Assembly (NCBI RefSeq): GCF_014898815.1
Contig: NW_026515539.1
Span: 2,790,001-2,854,000, forward strand
Direction of reading: 5' to 3'
Length of the DNA: 64,000 bases
Source: Panonychus citri
Taxonomy: Eukaryota; Arthropoda; Arachnida; Trombidiformes; Tetranychidae
Shown here in pieces: positions 1 to 14,954 of this stretch. The notes beneath the pieces were generated by a model that worked only from the letters and a program-made list of their open reading frames with translations, was not told where the DNA came from and made no database searches. How positions within the stretch are numbered: position 1 is the stretch's first letter; each line of letters begins with the position of its first letter. A program made the position numbers and the translations under genes.

Positions 1-244
1 AATTACTGCAAACTAATTATATACTTAAATCTAATAATAATTAACTCCCATTGATGAAAATTTATATTTAAATTCAATAGCAACTTTATCCTAATTGCGA
101 TTATTATTTTTCTCCCTCTACTTTTTGTTTCTCATCTCTAAAACTTTTGGCTTAATTCCCATAATCTTAATAATGGAAACATTTACCAACATTTAAATGG
201 TTACACCTTAATCATCACCATAATTAACTTAATCATCGTTGTAG
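1..244. other. Non-coding left edge, probably receptor intron
   Basis: No supported coding sequence. The frame of the receptor exon to the right is closed by a stop at 139, and the ATGs at 173 and 197 are out of frame, so this is most likely the 3' end of an intron whose upstream exon lies outside the window. Confidence 0.5.
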
Positions 245-512
245 CTACGATTCTTGTGATACTACGTTTCAAATACATGCAAAGTGTAACCAACCTTTAC
301 TTACTCAATTTGGCAATTGCTGATCTATTAACACTTTGTGCAGGTAAGATAATAATGATAAATTCATTGATAACCGTTAATCAATTTGTTAAACAATTTA
401 AATATCCTCAAGCAATAATAAATAATCAACAGACAGACTATCAAAATAAGATAGTAAAGTAAACAGGAATCAAAACCAATGTATCAATGACAACAAAGCA
501 AAGGTATACAGA

Positions 513-555
<43 letters not shown>

Positions 556-3500
556 TTTCATTGATATTTCAATGGTTTATTATGTTAACATGTGAATTTC
601 ATGATGATAATGAATCGATTCCCTGAATTTATGCTCGTTTTTAATGATCAATTCAAGAATCAATATCCACTTTTTATTCAATAAAAATGATTACCATTGA
701 TTATCATTATTGTTTCTATTAGAATCATGATAATCTTTTATGGAATGGAACTTCTTCTCACCTTCTCTTCCTGATTAAATGATTTGGTGATATTTTCTGA
801 ACACTGACCTTGAATAACCTTACAAATTTTAGTAATTCAAGTTCTCGAAAACCTTAATGAACTTTCTTCCTGTCTAAATGTGAACAACATGTAACCAAAT
901 TATCATGTTGTTTATTCATTTTATTGTAATTCAGTAACTCAATGATAAATATTTACTTGAAATTGAGTCTCGATTGTCAATTGATTAAGTTGATTTTGTA
1001 TTCGTCTGGTGAATAGAAAACACAAAGTTTCATTTCTCATTGTGATATTCAGGTATCATGATTATCGTTATTCATTCAATTTGAATCTTCTATTGTTACT
1101 TTTATGTCTTTTTTATCTTTTCTTTTTTTTCTCATTCACATCATCAATATAATCGTCATCGTCATGATGGGTGTGATGAAGATAATATTATCTTACTATT
1201 TAAGACAAAATCTCGACTACAACCTTTCTAGACGATCAATAGTAGTATGACAAAAGTTTCAGTTCTTTAGTATCATGAGAATCAATTTCAATCCATAGAT
1301 TTACAGACAAGTTCTGAGTTCTTTTCATTGTCTTTTTCGGTAATGTAGTCGAGTTCTTATTCATCATGATAACATTCATGTATCATATGAAAATGTCCTT
1401 AAGGTTATTTAAGTCAACGAGTTTTCCATGTTACAGAAAAGCATCAGGGTTATCACTGAATCTCCAGATTGAACATTTATCCAGGGGACTGAGAAGAATG
1501 GAAATTCAGTCTCATATGATGAAGAAAAATTCTGACTTTAAGAACAAAAATTCAGCTGATCTTTACACCAACTTATATTCAGCTTGATTCCACAGACTTA
1601 AGTTATACTATTTACTATATCTAGTAAATAATTCAATTTAGAAATAATTGATTCCAATGAATTGATGGAAACAGTTCATGGTAAACTTCAATCGTTATCA
1701 TGGGAATCGTATCTGGATATTTACATAATTTATTTACATTCTAACTTTTAATTAACTTTTATCATGATTAAATAATGTTAATAACTTTTCTGATTTTGTT
1801 GCGATTGAGTAAATTAATCACAGCCCCATGAAAGTGGTCAGAATTTTGGTCAATTATCATATTCATGATGATATGGAAATGAAAATTTCAAATATAAATC
1901 AAGATTGAGGTTATCAAATGAGATGGACACATAATTGGTGACAATTTCATCTAATATCAACAAGGCTGTTAATCACTTCCGTTCAGGAAAAATTCATGTG
2001 ATTAAATATTGAATATATTATAATAATTAAGGTTATTCAAACTTCCTCTTTCACTTTACTGACAATTATGCTCATGAATCTGAATTGATTAAATTTTTTA
2101 TTGAAATAGGAAACAGCGACTTTGATTTACTCATAATCTTAATCAGATTTATGTTCTTAATCTTAATCCTTTTGTTTTTGTTTCCTTTGCAATTTGAAAC
2201 TTTTCAATTTGCAACAAAAAAAATCACTGTGATCAAATAACTAGATCATGATGATAACATGATAAGATTAAGTTGTTGGATTAACTTCTGTAAGAGATAA
2301 ATAAAAAAGATCTTTTAATCCAATCGGAAGAATAATATTTCCATGTTTATCATGGATTGAATTTTTTTTTCTTCCTCCTAATTCAAGTTAATCTCATTTC
2401 GAACTGAACTTTTCTTATTGTTTTTTTTATCTTCATGATAAAGAAAAAAGTTCTGACCTGAATAACACCTTAAGTTTATTAAAAAAAAACCGAGAATGGT
2501 CAATGTTGAGTGGTCACTTTTTTTCAGAATTGGGTCAACATGATCAAATCATGATCCGAATTATGAAAGTTTGGGTTTTCAGATTAACATGTTCAGTTGA
2601 TTTACTTGAAATTCAGATGATGCTGATCAATTCATGTTGAACATTTCAGAGAATTGATTAAGTTAATTTGATGATTAAGATTCGATGAGCTTAATTATTT
2701 GCTAATTGTACTTGAGTCACGTTGATACAATTACTTAAGACTGATCATGATAACAATTTGATATAAAAGTATTGACGTTTTTTAATTGCTCATTAGGTTA
2801 CCTAATCATTTATCTTAATTGGTAACATTTGCAACAATTAATTACATTGATTATAAGGTAACAATTTAATAGTTGAGGGCATCAAACTTGTTTTGACTAA
2901 TTTTAATTGCTGTTGATCCTGAGTTTTAATTGAAAACGTCAACAAGAAAGTATCATGAATATCAACAGTTATGATGATTAAAAGTGAGAAAAGTTAATTA
3001 AATTGTATCAAATTTGATGATCAAAGTTGCTATCAAATCAAATTTCCAACAATCATAATGATTAAATTCTGTGAATATTTATAATATTTTACTTTTAAGT
3101 TAATCCATTAATAGTTTGAGTTGATTGAAATTTCGTTTAATGTGATAATTAACTTTTCTCATCTTGATTACAATTAAGACTTGCTGCCAATGTCATATTC
3201 ATTCATTAGATGATGATGACAATACAATCATTCATAAATTCCTATTCTTTTATCGTCATTATCATGGATCATCTTTGTCTCCACCATGAAATCTGATTAT
3301 GTTCATGATGGAATACACATTCTACCCAGTTTAATTTATCTTTTCTCGTCGCCTATTCACCTAATTCTTGATTATATTAACTTGATCTTCATCCAAATCA
3401 CAATGAAGATGAAGAATTAATGAAAAAAAACCTTCAAGGTGAAAAGATGATGAAGATTAAGACAAAGATTAAGATAATCCAAGAGCCAACAAAAAGAGAT

Positions 3501-6305
3501 TCTCATGTTCTGATGATTATCATGTTACCAGGAAGAAATGAAAGTTTCAAGAATGGAAACTCTTTGTTCAGAGTAATAACAACAATTAGAATTGAGCTAA
3601 TCAAAGGAACGATAAAAGTTCATCTCATCTTTAGAAATATTCACAAGTTCAAGATGATCAGAATTCGTCTTCAGATCGTTTGCCTTCATGGGGGAAAAAA
3701 GGAACATGATTTATTATCTCATCTATTCAGAGTTTCAATTGAAATTCTATGGAGAAAAAAATTCTCATGTAACATTCTCACCTCCTACACTTAGAATCAC
3801 CTGAATGTCTTCATTCAATTGATGATGATGATCATCACTTGACTATTATTTAATTAATATCATCTTTTCATCTTCATCAATGTTTCATTTATTATCAATC
3901 ATGATGAAGATAAACAGTCAATGGTCAATCAGAATCCTTTTCATTCATCTTGCTTGGTCATTCATGATCCAGGGGATGGGAAAAGAAACCTTTCTCAATT
4001 ATATTTACACCGAACGATAAATAATCATCCTTTTCATCATCTATTCTGAATCATCATGTTTACAAATGATCATCATTACATGAGGCTCAGAACTTTTTTC
4101 CTCTCCTTCATGGTTATAATAATTGTTATGATTAATATGAAACTAGATGGAAACATTTTATCAACTCTTAATATCATTACAATGTTAATATAATATCATC
4201 ATGCTGATAATGAATAAATAATAACAAACTTTGACTTGACAATTAACTAACTGTGATTAGTGTAGGTAATTTAATGATCAATCGGATATGATTCCATTAA
4301 TTTATTCAGCTTACCTTTCATGTAAACATATCAAATGAATAGTTAATCAAATGAGTTTACATGATGATGATGATAATCATATTGATTATCACCACAAATG
4401 AGCTTCCTTTTCATGTTACTCAATATTTTTCATAATCTTTTCCGATTCCAGGATAATCATGACTTTTCCCACCACAATCATGTTCAACAATTAGAATTCA
4501 ATAAACTTTATGTAATAAATAATTACTAACAATTTGTTGACACCAACACTCAAAGGGATATTCATGGTGTTCATGAAGATTTTGATTATTTAATAATTGA
4601 AACAATTTCGTTATAATGAACTTTAATGTTAATCGATTTGTTTGTGGCTGATATTTTGTTTCATTTATTATGAATCTCTTACTGTCATGGTAACTTCATT
4701 CTCTGAATTTTTCAATTCTATTAGTCGTTTGTACGATATCTGTCACTGAGTTTAGAACATTTCAAAAATCAAAATCGAAATGAATTGTGTCTTTTTTTTC
4801 CACTCGAATTTTCAAAGTTTTTCTCTTGTTTTTTATTTGCAACTTTTTTCGCTCGAATTTTTCTTAAGTGAATCAATTTTTGTTTTCTACTTTTTCTCAT
4901 ATTGAATTTCATTAAATGAAGATAACTTTCTGATCAAGTTACATGAGTTACATGATTTTACATGATGATGACACTCAGATGACAAAGAATAAAAAATGTT
5001 ATCATTGTTTCTGTTGACAAATTGTTGAGAGAGAGATGTCAATGTTATCGGTATCATTACTTTGTGAAACTGGATCATGATGATGATGAACAATGAAAAA
5101 TATCATTGGGAATCATTTCAACATTTCTCATGATGATCTCAGGGTAATAATGCTAAAGGAAAGGAGATAAAAAAAATAAAGAAAATTGTTACGTACAAAT
5201 TTTGTAGAATTTTCAATTTTTTCTCTTTTCTGTCTATTCTTCCCTCAAGTAATAATAACATTATCATGAACCATTAGAAACATCATGTCATCGATGAACT
5301 TAAACTGAATTCTAATCAATCAAAGAATTACGAGTTATATGAATCGATATGCACTAATTCAATTCGAAATCAATTTCGTTTGTGATTACAACTTAATTAG
5401 AATCTTTTTCTCGACATTTTCCTCAATAATGGAACCAGGAAATTGCATAAATGTGATCACTTCCTCAACAATAAATTACACAGAACTGGACAGTAACTAT
5501 AAAATTTCATTACATTGACCTGAACAATTGCTACTTAGAAATTCATGAACCTCATTCATCTGATTATTGTTTCCATTGGATGAATTCAATCAACTCATTA
5601 ACATGATATTAGAAAATTTTCAAAATCCATTTCATTACTCTTAGTTAGTTAACCATTTGATTTACAAACTTCAATGTTAAATACGATAGATGCGATGAAC
5701 AGTTTCACCATGATTATGATCAGTTCTGAACTCTCGGTATGAGGTAATATAATAATAATAATCAGGCAAACATGATACTTATCTTTCAACAGTAAGTATA
5801 ATTATGTATACACTTTTGTAAAGGAAAGATTCATGAGCCATGAAAAAAAGTCAAATGAAAACATATCTCGGTGTGAGACTGAATCTCATCATCCGAGTTA
5901 AGGAATCACCATGAAAACTAGATGGTTTGGATATTTTGATGAGGAAAAAAATCGACTTCTCATTAGTAAGACAGAGTAATTTTTTTCTTCATCATGATGA
6001 CATATTCATGAATGAGTATCCTGATATGGTTAATGTTCAATTTTCATGATGAAACTTTCGCTTCCATTGACATAAACTCTGAGCTAATATCATGGTGAAC
6101 ATCATTACTGTGATAATTTGATTGCATTCAAAGACATTATCATTTTTATCATCAGCCCTGGACGATCAATTATCATCATAATCTTCATTATGTTCATCAC
6201 CATGGATGTAGAATCTGTTTCTCTTGAACTATCTTCTTATTGTCAGAATTCTGTAATTCTATTCAATTTGTTCGACCATTTTATCCTTCATTCTATCTAA
6301 TAATG

Positions 6306-6361
<56 letters not shown>

Positions 6362-9300
6362 AAGATATAAGAATATAAAAGGAATTCCCTGAATAAGCAT
6401 TTCCTTTAATTTAACGCATTTCTTTGCTATGAAAATCTTAACTGACCATTGGTCAAATTTATGTTCTATTCAAAGTATCGTTTTTCTTTATTTGCTAAAA
6501 GTTTAGAGTAAGAGAAAGACTATTAAAAGTAACATTATTTTATCTTTTTCTTGATGAACTTTAAAGATCTGGAAACTCACCTTAAGTTGAGTTTCAAGAA
6601 TCTTTTCTGTCAGTTAATCTAATTTGTAACTTGAATTGTCATTGATAAACAAAAGTAACATTTCTCATTTTCATCTCAACTCCCACTCAGTTGACTAATC
6701 AAAACAAATGGTCACATAATTGACAAGTTGACAGACTATTTTTTCAACCCAAGGTGAAAATCAGATGAACTTTTAAGTCGATAATCCAAATGTGAACTCT
6801 TGAACTCACTGAAATCAAGGTGAACAAGCTGCCGAAATATTTTACAATCAAACTATCATCCAAATTGAACTCGACTCATGAGACTGGTCACTCTGTATTT
6901 CAGCATGGATCATCCTTGTTATCATTAAATATATCATCATGAAAGGAAACACAAATATGAAAGAAACATTTTCACTCCCTAGTAAAAGTTCAGATGAGTA
7001 TTCGGAGAGACTATTATTCTGATTCGAGACAAATGTTCCAAATTTTTGTTAGCATAGTTAAGTTGGTTATTTACCAGAATGGAGATAAATATTTACCAGA
7101 GACAATCACCAGAATCAATAGAAAGATTCAACTTCCAATGAATGAAACCCAAGAACAAATCTGTCAACTATTAAAAACTTTTCTTCCGCAACTTCCTGTT
7201 ATCATTAGAATTCAATATTACATATACATCAGGGATTTTGTATAAGAAGTAAGCAATTAAATTCAATGATAATTGTTAACTGACAACAAAAAGGTGACAG
7301 TTTATGTCAACAATTTATAACAAGATAACAATAACCGTTAACTAGGATAATTGTGATAATGTTATCACAATATAACTAAATATTAACTTGTTTCAAGATA
7401 TCTGAAAGTATTTGAATTACTCAATGAAACTAAATTGTATCAAATTAATCATGATTATCTTGTCTAATTGGTGTAGGAAGATAATTAAGTTGAGTATATG
7501 ATCCACAGGGAGTGAACATTTTTCTAATAGTAATAAAAACTCAATGATTGTCAATTATCATGATTAGTAAAATCAACTGATTATCTAATCATTAACAACT
7601 TGAGTGACTTAAATCAATGAATCATTAATCTGATTGATTCAATTCATACAGAAAGATGAGAATATATTCAACTGGGTGTTGAAAGAAAATGTTCAATCTA
7701 AATCAAATGTTGTATGTGTTGATTGATTGGAAACAAAATTATCATCAACTAGAAACTTTTTGCTTGGAGAAAAGTTCATTGCCATTGAATCTAGTTCTAT
7801 GCTATCGATGCAGTTATAATACACCACCAAAAGGTAAGAACTGAACTGAGGCATGATGGATTCTCAGAGGTCGAGTGGACATCAACTTGGATGGTCAGTA
7901 ATGATTTGTTCATCCTTCACGTTTTCACAGGTATTAGCTTATTTAGAGTCAACTTTTCCCAGAATAATGATTTAGTAGTCTATCCAATAGTTGATTGTTT
8001 TATTCCAAGGTCAACGAGGTCAAAGCGAGAATAAGTATAAGCAAAGTTTTGTCAACTTTTAGACTTGAATATTTCGTTTCTATTGGATCAAGAGCTTTTC
8101 GTTTCCATTATATTAATATTTCTGAATCTCAAAGTTTTTCTGGTCAGATTGTGACAAGATTTACTGAACAGCGAACCCACAATTCCCATGCTGTACTAAA
8201 CTTAATATACTAAAAGGTAAACAAATGATGATCAGCATACTAAGTTTTTCAAAGGCTCAATTATTAATTGGATTCAGAGATGATGAGTTTTCTTGGTGAT
8301 TAAAAAGTTCTTAACAAAGTATTTACTTTTTTCATCAATCAGATGATCATGATCATGTTTTATAATATTGACTAGTGATTAGATAAACTGAATATCTCAT
8401 GATTTACACAAAAAGATATTTATCTGAATATCACCATGAACTCATCATGTTCAGAGTCGATTTGTCTTGACAAAAATTGTGAAACTTTAATCTAATCTAA
8501 TGGATTAGTTTAATTTAACAGTCAAGAGTATTTAATGAAATTGAGTAAATTGTTTTTGTTTACATTGATTAATATACTAACATATTGATTATCTAATTGC
8601 ATTATTATGATAACCTTTTAGCACTAAACAATCAACTTGATAATCTCTGAGAGCTGGTTGGTTAAATGATCAACGTTGGTTATTTAATCAACAACACTTA
8701 TTAGCATGTAAAGTAATGAAAAAAAAGTTTTCAGAAAGTTTATCATGATGAATTTTATCATGATTAAGCTCATTTAAATATTTATTTGGAATTATTCAAA
8801 TCATTATAAACTTAACTCGCTTGAAACTAGTTGAATTTATCCATAAAATTAATAGTGATTAGGTAATCATGATGATCAGCAATTAAAAATGATGATTAGA
8901 GTTCATTAATGATTAGAGATAAAGGAAGAACAAATTTTCTCGATCTGATAAGTTCTGAACATTTTGTTTGGAGTTTTGTTTTTCTCTTTCTTTTCTTTCC
9001 TGGAGATAGTTCTTGTTCCGAGAAATCATCATCATTATCTCCTGAATCTATGAATTATCATGCTCAGATCAAACATTCTCTCTCTCTCTCTTCTGTATAC
9101 TGATTACTTTGAACTTCTCAATGTAATTTATGAGTCCAATGAACAGATAAGATTCCTAATGGGCTTTAGGGTTCTTTCAACTTATTCCAAAGAAAAAATC
9201 ATCTTATCATGTTGATTGAGTTTTCACCTGGAAATTCCTGTGAAAAGTTCAGAGGGTGGAAATTGTGTCGAAATCTTCTGACACTTGAATCAATCAAAAA

Positions 9301-12300
9301 TCCAACGAACAGCCTTAAATACATCGAAAGTTACTCATGGTCACTGAATGAATTCCAAGTATCTAACACTGACCAATACTTGATGAAGGTAATTTCTACT
9401 TGACCAAAGGTTCAAAAAGGTTGTGATATACTATTAATGACCATTGGTCAATCTGATTATTTTTCTGGTTGAAACCACGAAATTGAGGAAACGATTCAAG
9501 TGAAACTTTTTCAAAGAAAAAAAAACTCCCAAACTTTTTCATACCCATTGAACACCATTATTTTTATCACCAACAAGGAGTAAATTACAGGGAATGGAAA
9601 TGAAGCAACAATGAACTCAAAGAATTCTGGCTGACTCAGAATTCTGAGTATATTATTTATCTTTTACATGAGAAAATTGTAAAGAAAACCCTTTCGACTG
9701 TAACTCCTTGACCCAATTTCCGCTTTAATACTCATATTTTTTTTCCTTTCTCTGTACCATTTCCGTTCTCATGTAATTCTCATATTATTGCTACTGAATT
9801 TGTGGTTGTTATTACTTCATAATTGATTATCATGATAATCAGATTTGATACAGTTCTATTAATCCGGAAAGCATGATGATAACTGAAAGTGAGTTACATT
9901 GACAGTAGTTGATGTTATTGTTATCATTTGTCCTAATTCTGGGGAGGAAAAAAAAAGTTCTGAAAGTCAACAAGTTTTAACATGAAATTTATCATGTCAT
10001 GATTATCATTTACTAGGCCAGGGTCAGTTTATTTACTCGTTGATAAATATGATTAATGTCACAAATTAACAGATTGCGATCATTGGGATTTAATTATCAC
10101 AAAATTCAAGGTTTATCTTAATCATTAAGGGAATAGGAATCATTGTTACTCATCAATAGATTGTCATAATGGTTGTAACTTGATTTGATTGTTGAGAAGA
10201 AAGTTTTTGTTTTCATGGAAGAGGATGAACCAAATTTCACCATGAAAATCCAGCTATCGATTTTGTTTCAAGTTCTGAATCATGTTGATTTCCATTGATA
10301 AACTTACACAGAAAATGATGAGGGTTAACATTGACTCTGAATTGCTGGTCAATATAATGACCACAAGGATAAAGATGAAGGTGAAAAGGAATCAGATTAG
10401 ATAAGGAGGATGCTGATGGTGAAAAGAATGAATATAAATTGAGTCTGAATTCCCTGCATCCTCATGAGTATTTGTTTTTCCACCCACTGTCACAATCTTC
10501 ATCATCTATTATTGATCAATCATGATTAACCTTGATCCAAGTTTATTTTCCCCTGAAAATTTCATCATTTCCAATGAATATCATTTCCAATCGTTACCAA
10601 TCAGTTGCAATTCAATTGTGAAACAGTTAATCTCGATCATTAATATTGAATAAGATCAATTTAACGGTAAAATTAAATTTGATTGTTAATTTGTGACGAA
10701 AATTCAATTAAATGGATCAATTATAATGAAAATTTAATGAACACATTCAATTGTCTCCGTAATTGAGTATTCATATTACAATTGAAATTTCATTTCTATT
10801 CAACTATTAAATTTTCAATTAAATTTACAATTGAATCATTAATAGTTCAAAATAATATCAAAATAATAGACTTGGTTGATTTGATGATAACTTTATGACA
10901 ATAGAAAGCAAAAAGTTTTGTCAACATGTTGAAAGATGAAGATATTGACCACTGGTCAGTGAGACAACATGACACACTTTTCATTGTAAACAAGAAAAAG
11001 TTGTCACTTTAAACTCTACTAGTTAATTGATCAATTTAACACGATTACCGATCTATTAATAATATTTATAATTAAAACTCTTTTGTTGGATTAATTAAAA
11101 AACAACGAATCTGTTAAATAATTAAATTAAATTCTTAATGATTAAGTGGATGATTAGATTTTCTTGTTGTTTGAAACACTTTTCTGGGTCAAATTTTGTT
11201 GATTACTTTGATTGTTATCTGTTTTCCCGATCAACTTAATTGCTTGTTGATTGATTTTCACTTTTACCATGAAAATTATTATCAAAAAAAAGAGTCATTA
11301 TCATGTTTCCCTGAATTGCTTACTGAACTTTTCCCTCAAACTGGCAACCTCAGCTTCTTTGAATTCCTTGATAGCCTTGAGCTTTTTATTCAGCTTCTTC
11401 TATCTCTCATGGAAAGAATTTGGAATTTCCTGAGAAGAAAAATTCGAAAATTCCAATTTTCTTTTTTAGTTGAGAAAATTTAAGATAATAAGAATTTCGT
11501 TGCAAAGTAATTCTCAACTTCTCTGATAATAATGATACATGAAATTCACCTCATAATCATTTATTCACCATGAGAAATCATTATGATAACTTATAGTAAA
11601 TTCTGATCTAAAAGAATAGATAAAATATTGAAATAAATTCTGATTAAAATTTAAATTACAATGAAACTAACAACGTCATCATTGTCATGATTAAACTTGA
11701 TGATTGATGGTGATTCAAGTTCAGTGTGGGTGGTTCATTGGGTGTAAGAGGTTAAACTAAACTGAGACCATGATAAGTTTCAGGTACAATAACCCAATAT
11801 TTTGATAAAAAAGTTCTGAGCATTTATCTCATTGTGTTAATAACATTAACCTTGACATTTATGTGGTTATAAAGCAAGGAAAATGAATCATTAATTTAAA
11901 TTAATCATCATCATTACAATTACTACATGATATATACAAAAGGAATGAGAGTTTAAAAAGGAGTAATAATTAATTTTAATTCAGTTCCATTGGAAATGAT
12001 TATCTGACATTCATTTGATTCCAAGGAATAAAGTAAATTCAATCAAGATAATTAGGGATCATTGGTATTACAATTACAAATCAGAATTTGAGACGATAAT
12101 ATAATTAGCATTCTGAGAAATCATGATGATTCTTATTGTTATTGTTCATCTTTATCATCTTATTGTAAAATGATGATAAAGATAAGAAAGGAAGATGAGA
12201 GATGAGGAAACTTGTGAATGAATATAAATTGTTAGTGTAATGATGTTAGTTGAAGATAATATGGAAGATGAGAGAGAGAAATTGTAAATTTATCTTCATC

Positions 12301-14639
12301 ATGAAGATTCATGATGGAAAATCAAATGAACTTTTGTCTGAACATCTTAAAAAGATACGGATCAAGATGAACTTTACATGGAAACGAGAAAATCACATAA
12401 TATGATTAAAAAATTTTCTTATTTTTTTCCTCTCTTTGGAATGATTATTTATCATTTCTTTATTCTTCTTCTGTCTTTCATGATACTCGGAATGATCATG
12501 GAAAATGTTGAAGATGGAAAAAGTTCTGGTTAACATTCTGGTAGCATTTAGATATATCATTGAGCTAAATTGTTTACAAGAAAAAATTGCTCACCATTAA
12601 TTATCATTCGTTTGATAAATTTCATTACGATATTATCTTCATCATCTCAATTTTATCATGATGATTATCTATCATGGGAAAACAAGAAGAGGAAATATAT
12701 TGAATTATTTTAGAACTGAGCTAGAACGGAAATGTTCAGTTCGATAGAAACTTCCGACTTTTTCTGTTGATATAAATTCATTTACATTCATCTATTGATA
12801 AGTGAATAAATTATCACCATAGTGCTCATTATCATCATGAGAAATATTAATATTTTTATCATGATTATTATGATGATTCAGAACTGGAATTGACCATGAA
12901 AAGATTGACTTGACCATTGGAATTGGACTTTTCTAATGATCACTCTTGCCTTTGAACTCGATTTAGAACATGTTAATGCTCATAAAAATTGAAAGATTTT
13001 GAAATCAATTTAATTGTTGATTATTCCATTTGATGAGCAATTAAGATTTCTGTTCATCAATCGAACCATTTAGATCATATTAAAGATCTGATCTAATTTC
13101 GAGACAGAATTGATTCACCATGAAGAAGCTCAGTTCTTATTCATTTTCATTAATCAGTTGTCTCTTGAAACTTTTCACATGATGTTTTCTTTTCAATCGT
13201 AATTCATTACAATTTAATCCAATTGTTGAATTTTTCGTTGAGTTGATTTCAAAATAGATTCAATTTATCACAATAATTGCGAGTGATGAAAAATTTCAAT
13301 TCTGATATTCAAATTGAATCCAAAAGTTTTTCGATCGATTTCAAAGTGAATAATTAATCTCAATGAATCTGGAATCGAGTCTGATCAATGAATGATTGAA
13401 GACAATTAATCAAGATGATCTAATCAAAGAAGACAAATTAGATTAGATCAGATTAATAAGGTTAATTGGGACCAAGGGAAAGATTAGCTTATTATTGCAT
13501 CAAGATCAAACTGATTAATTGTGATTTGTTGGTTCTAATTGTGTTCATTAACATTTACAGCGATGCCTCTTGAACTTTATCAGCTTTGGCATCAATATCC
13601 TTGGGAATTGGGTGGATTTGCATGTCAGTTAAAAGTGCTGATTCCAGAGACAACGGCAAATGCATCGATTTTGACCCTGGTCACTTTTACCCTTGAACGA
13701 TACGCAGCCATTTGCGGTTCACCCAAAACCCCACCACCGAACATAAACTCATCAAGTTCAACGCGAAATCGGTTCACTAGAAACACTCTCGCAATCTGGT
13801 TACTTGGACTTCTCGGTGCATTACCGCTTGTACTTTACACAAGAATCAATTATCTCTACGTGAATGACCAACCACTTCAAGGGTCAGCTTGGTGTGGATT
13901 ACCTTTTAATGATCCCGATCGAACTTGGGAAACAATCATGTTATCATCGACAATCATTTTCTTTATATTTCCATTGTTAATCATTTGTCTTCTTTATTAT
14001 TTCATTGCGATTACCCTTAAAAAAGCAACTCGACTCGACCCAATCAGCAACATCGATTTGCACTTGAATGATCAACGATGTTCACGAAAAATAATGCAGT
14101 CTCGTAAAATTGTGATTCGATTACTTGGTAAGTTAATTGTCTAATTATAACTGGATAGAAATTAATTGTTCCATATTTTTCTCATTCACTGACCAGTGGC
14201 CATTGTAATTGCGTTCACCATTTGCTGGACACCCTTTCATGCTCAACGATTGTTATTTTTGTATGTTTCTCTTTATTCCGAGTGGTCAAATCAACTTCGC
14301 AGTGTTAATCAAGTCCTTTTCCCGATGGCAGGTAAATTTAGCTTATATCAATTGCGATAATTTTAAATTGATTAAGATTTTTTTTCCATTCCATTTCAAG
14401 GTGTATTCTATTACTTGAATTCGAGTATCAATCCAATTCTTTATTCTGTCATGTCCACGAGGTTTCGAGTTGCCTTTTCTCTTTATATTAATGGCCTTTT
14501 CAACGGGACCCGAGGTAGAGACAAATCTGTGGGAGGAGGTGGAAGAGGTAATAATAGTGATAATTCATTGATACTCAACATGCCCGGAGGGAAAACACCC
14601 AAGATCCAATGGCGATCACCTAATTTCATTGATTCTTGA
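245..14639 (+). CDS. Neuromedin-U/pyrokinin (PRXamide)-type neuropeptide GPCR, 5'-partial
   Basis: Rhodopsin-family receptor read from four exons: 245-343, 13561-14128, 14197-14331 and 14401-14639; phases join cleanly. Exon 1 gives the end of TM1 and TM2 (SVTNLYLLNLAIADLL). The next gives the family-typical LELYQLWHQYPW stretch, the TM3 cysteine, ERY in place of DRY, ECL2 with SAWCGLPF, and TM5. The third gives TM6 (FTICWTPFHAQRLL) and the last TM7 (NSSINPILY) with a Gly-rich tail ending at TGA 14637-14639. The LELY..W..YP and PFHAQRLL patterns are those of NMU, pyrokinin and CAPA receptors; by family these couple to G proteins at the plasma membrane and bind C-terminally amidated PRX peptides. 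The start, N-terminus and GN motif of TM1 are absent, so an upstream exon must lie to the left. Which PRXamide subtype it is cannot be decided. ICL2 is odd: the usual HP after AIC is replaced by a Pro/Ser/Asn-rich insert. Confidence 0.85.
516..552. repeat. (GA)n microsatellite
   Basis: About 18 uninterrupted GA dinucleotides inside the large receptor intron. Confidence 0.95.
6307..6357. repeat. (CT)n microsatellite
   Basis: About 25 perfect CT dinucleotides, the longest such array in the window, in the middle of the receptor intron. Opposite strand orientation to the GA array at 516. Confidence 0.95.
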
Positions 14640-14736
14640 AAACAGAGTTTCTTGTAATTACATTAATGTAAATAACAATTAATTTGGATAAAAAAAAAAG
14701 ACTAACAATCAACTATCTGTTATTTTTCAATTGATA

Positions 14737-14742
14737 TTTATT
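14737..14742 (-). terminator. Candidate poly(A) signal for NOL6
   Basis: AATAAA on the minus strand, about 210 bases past the NOL6 stop. It lies beyond the candidate poly(A) signal of the convergent receptor gene, so the two 3' UTRs may overlap. Confidence 0.35.
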
Positions 14743-14892
14743 ATCATTAAATGATAATCATAATAGGAGATTGATCTTTGTGCACAAAACAAGAAAAAAA
14801 TATTGTTTCGCCTTGTATTTCAATCTGATCTCAAATCTCAAGCCAAAATGATTTACTTTTTGTTTGATTAAATTATTCACATAATTTGCTAC

Positions 14893-14898
14893 AATAAA
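14893..14898 (+). terminator. Candidate poly(A) signal for the peptide receptor
   Basis: AATAAA on the plus strand about 250 bases after the receptor stop and only 57 bases before the NOL6 stop codon on the other strand. Confidence 0.35.
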
Positions 14899-14954
14899 AG
14901 TGAATTAAAAAACTTTTAATCCAAATTTTTGTTTGTCTAAGTCAATCGTTCATT

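Larger units (their letters stand above)
344..13560 (+). other. 13.2-kb intron of the peptide receptor
   Basis: Starts GTAAGAT and ends TTTACAG; the split codon joins as G|CG. No credible gene is seen on either strand. It is AT-rich, full of TCATGA/ATCATGAT-type short palindromes, and carries (GA)n and (CT)n arrays. The open frames inside are short, low-complexity and lack family motifs. Confidence 0.75.

Noticed and set aside
3420..3794. 124-codon open frame in the receptor intron
   Set aside because: Lys/Ile-rich, no domain, no splice or promoter context, and similar open frames are expected by chance in this composition.
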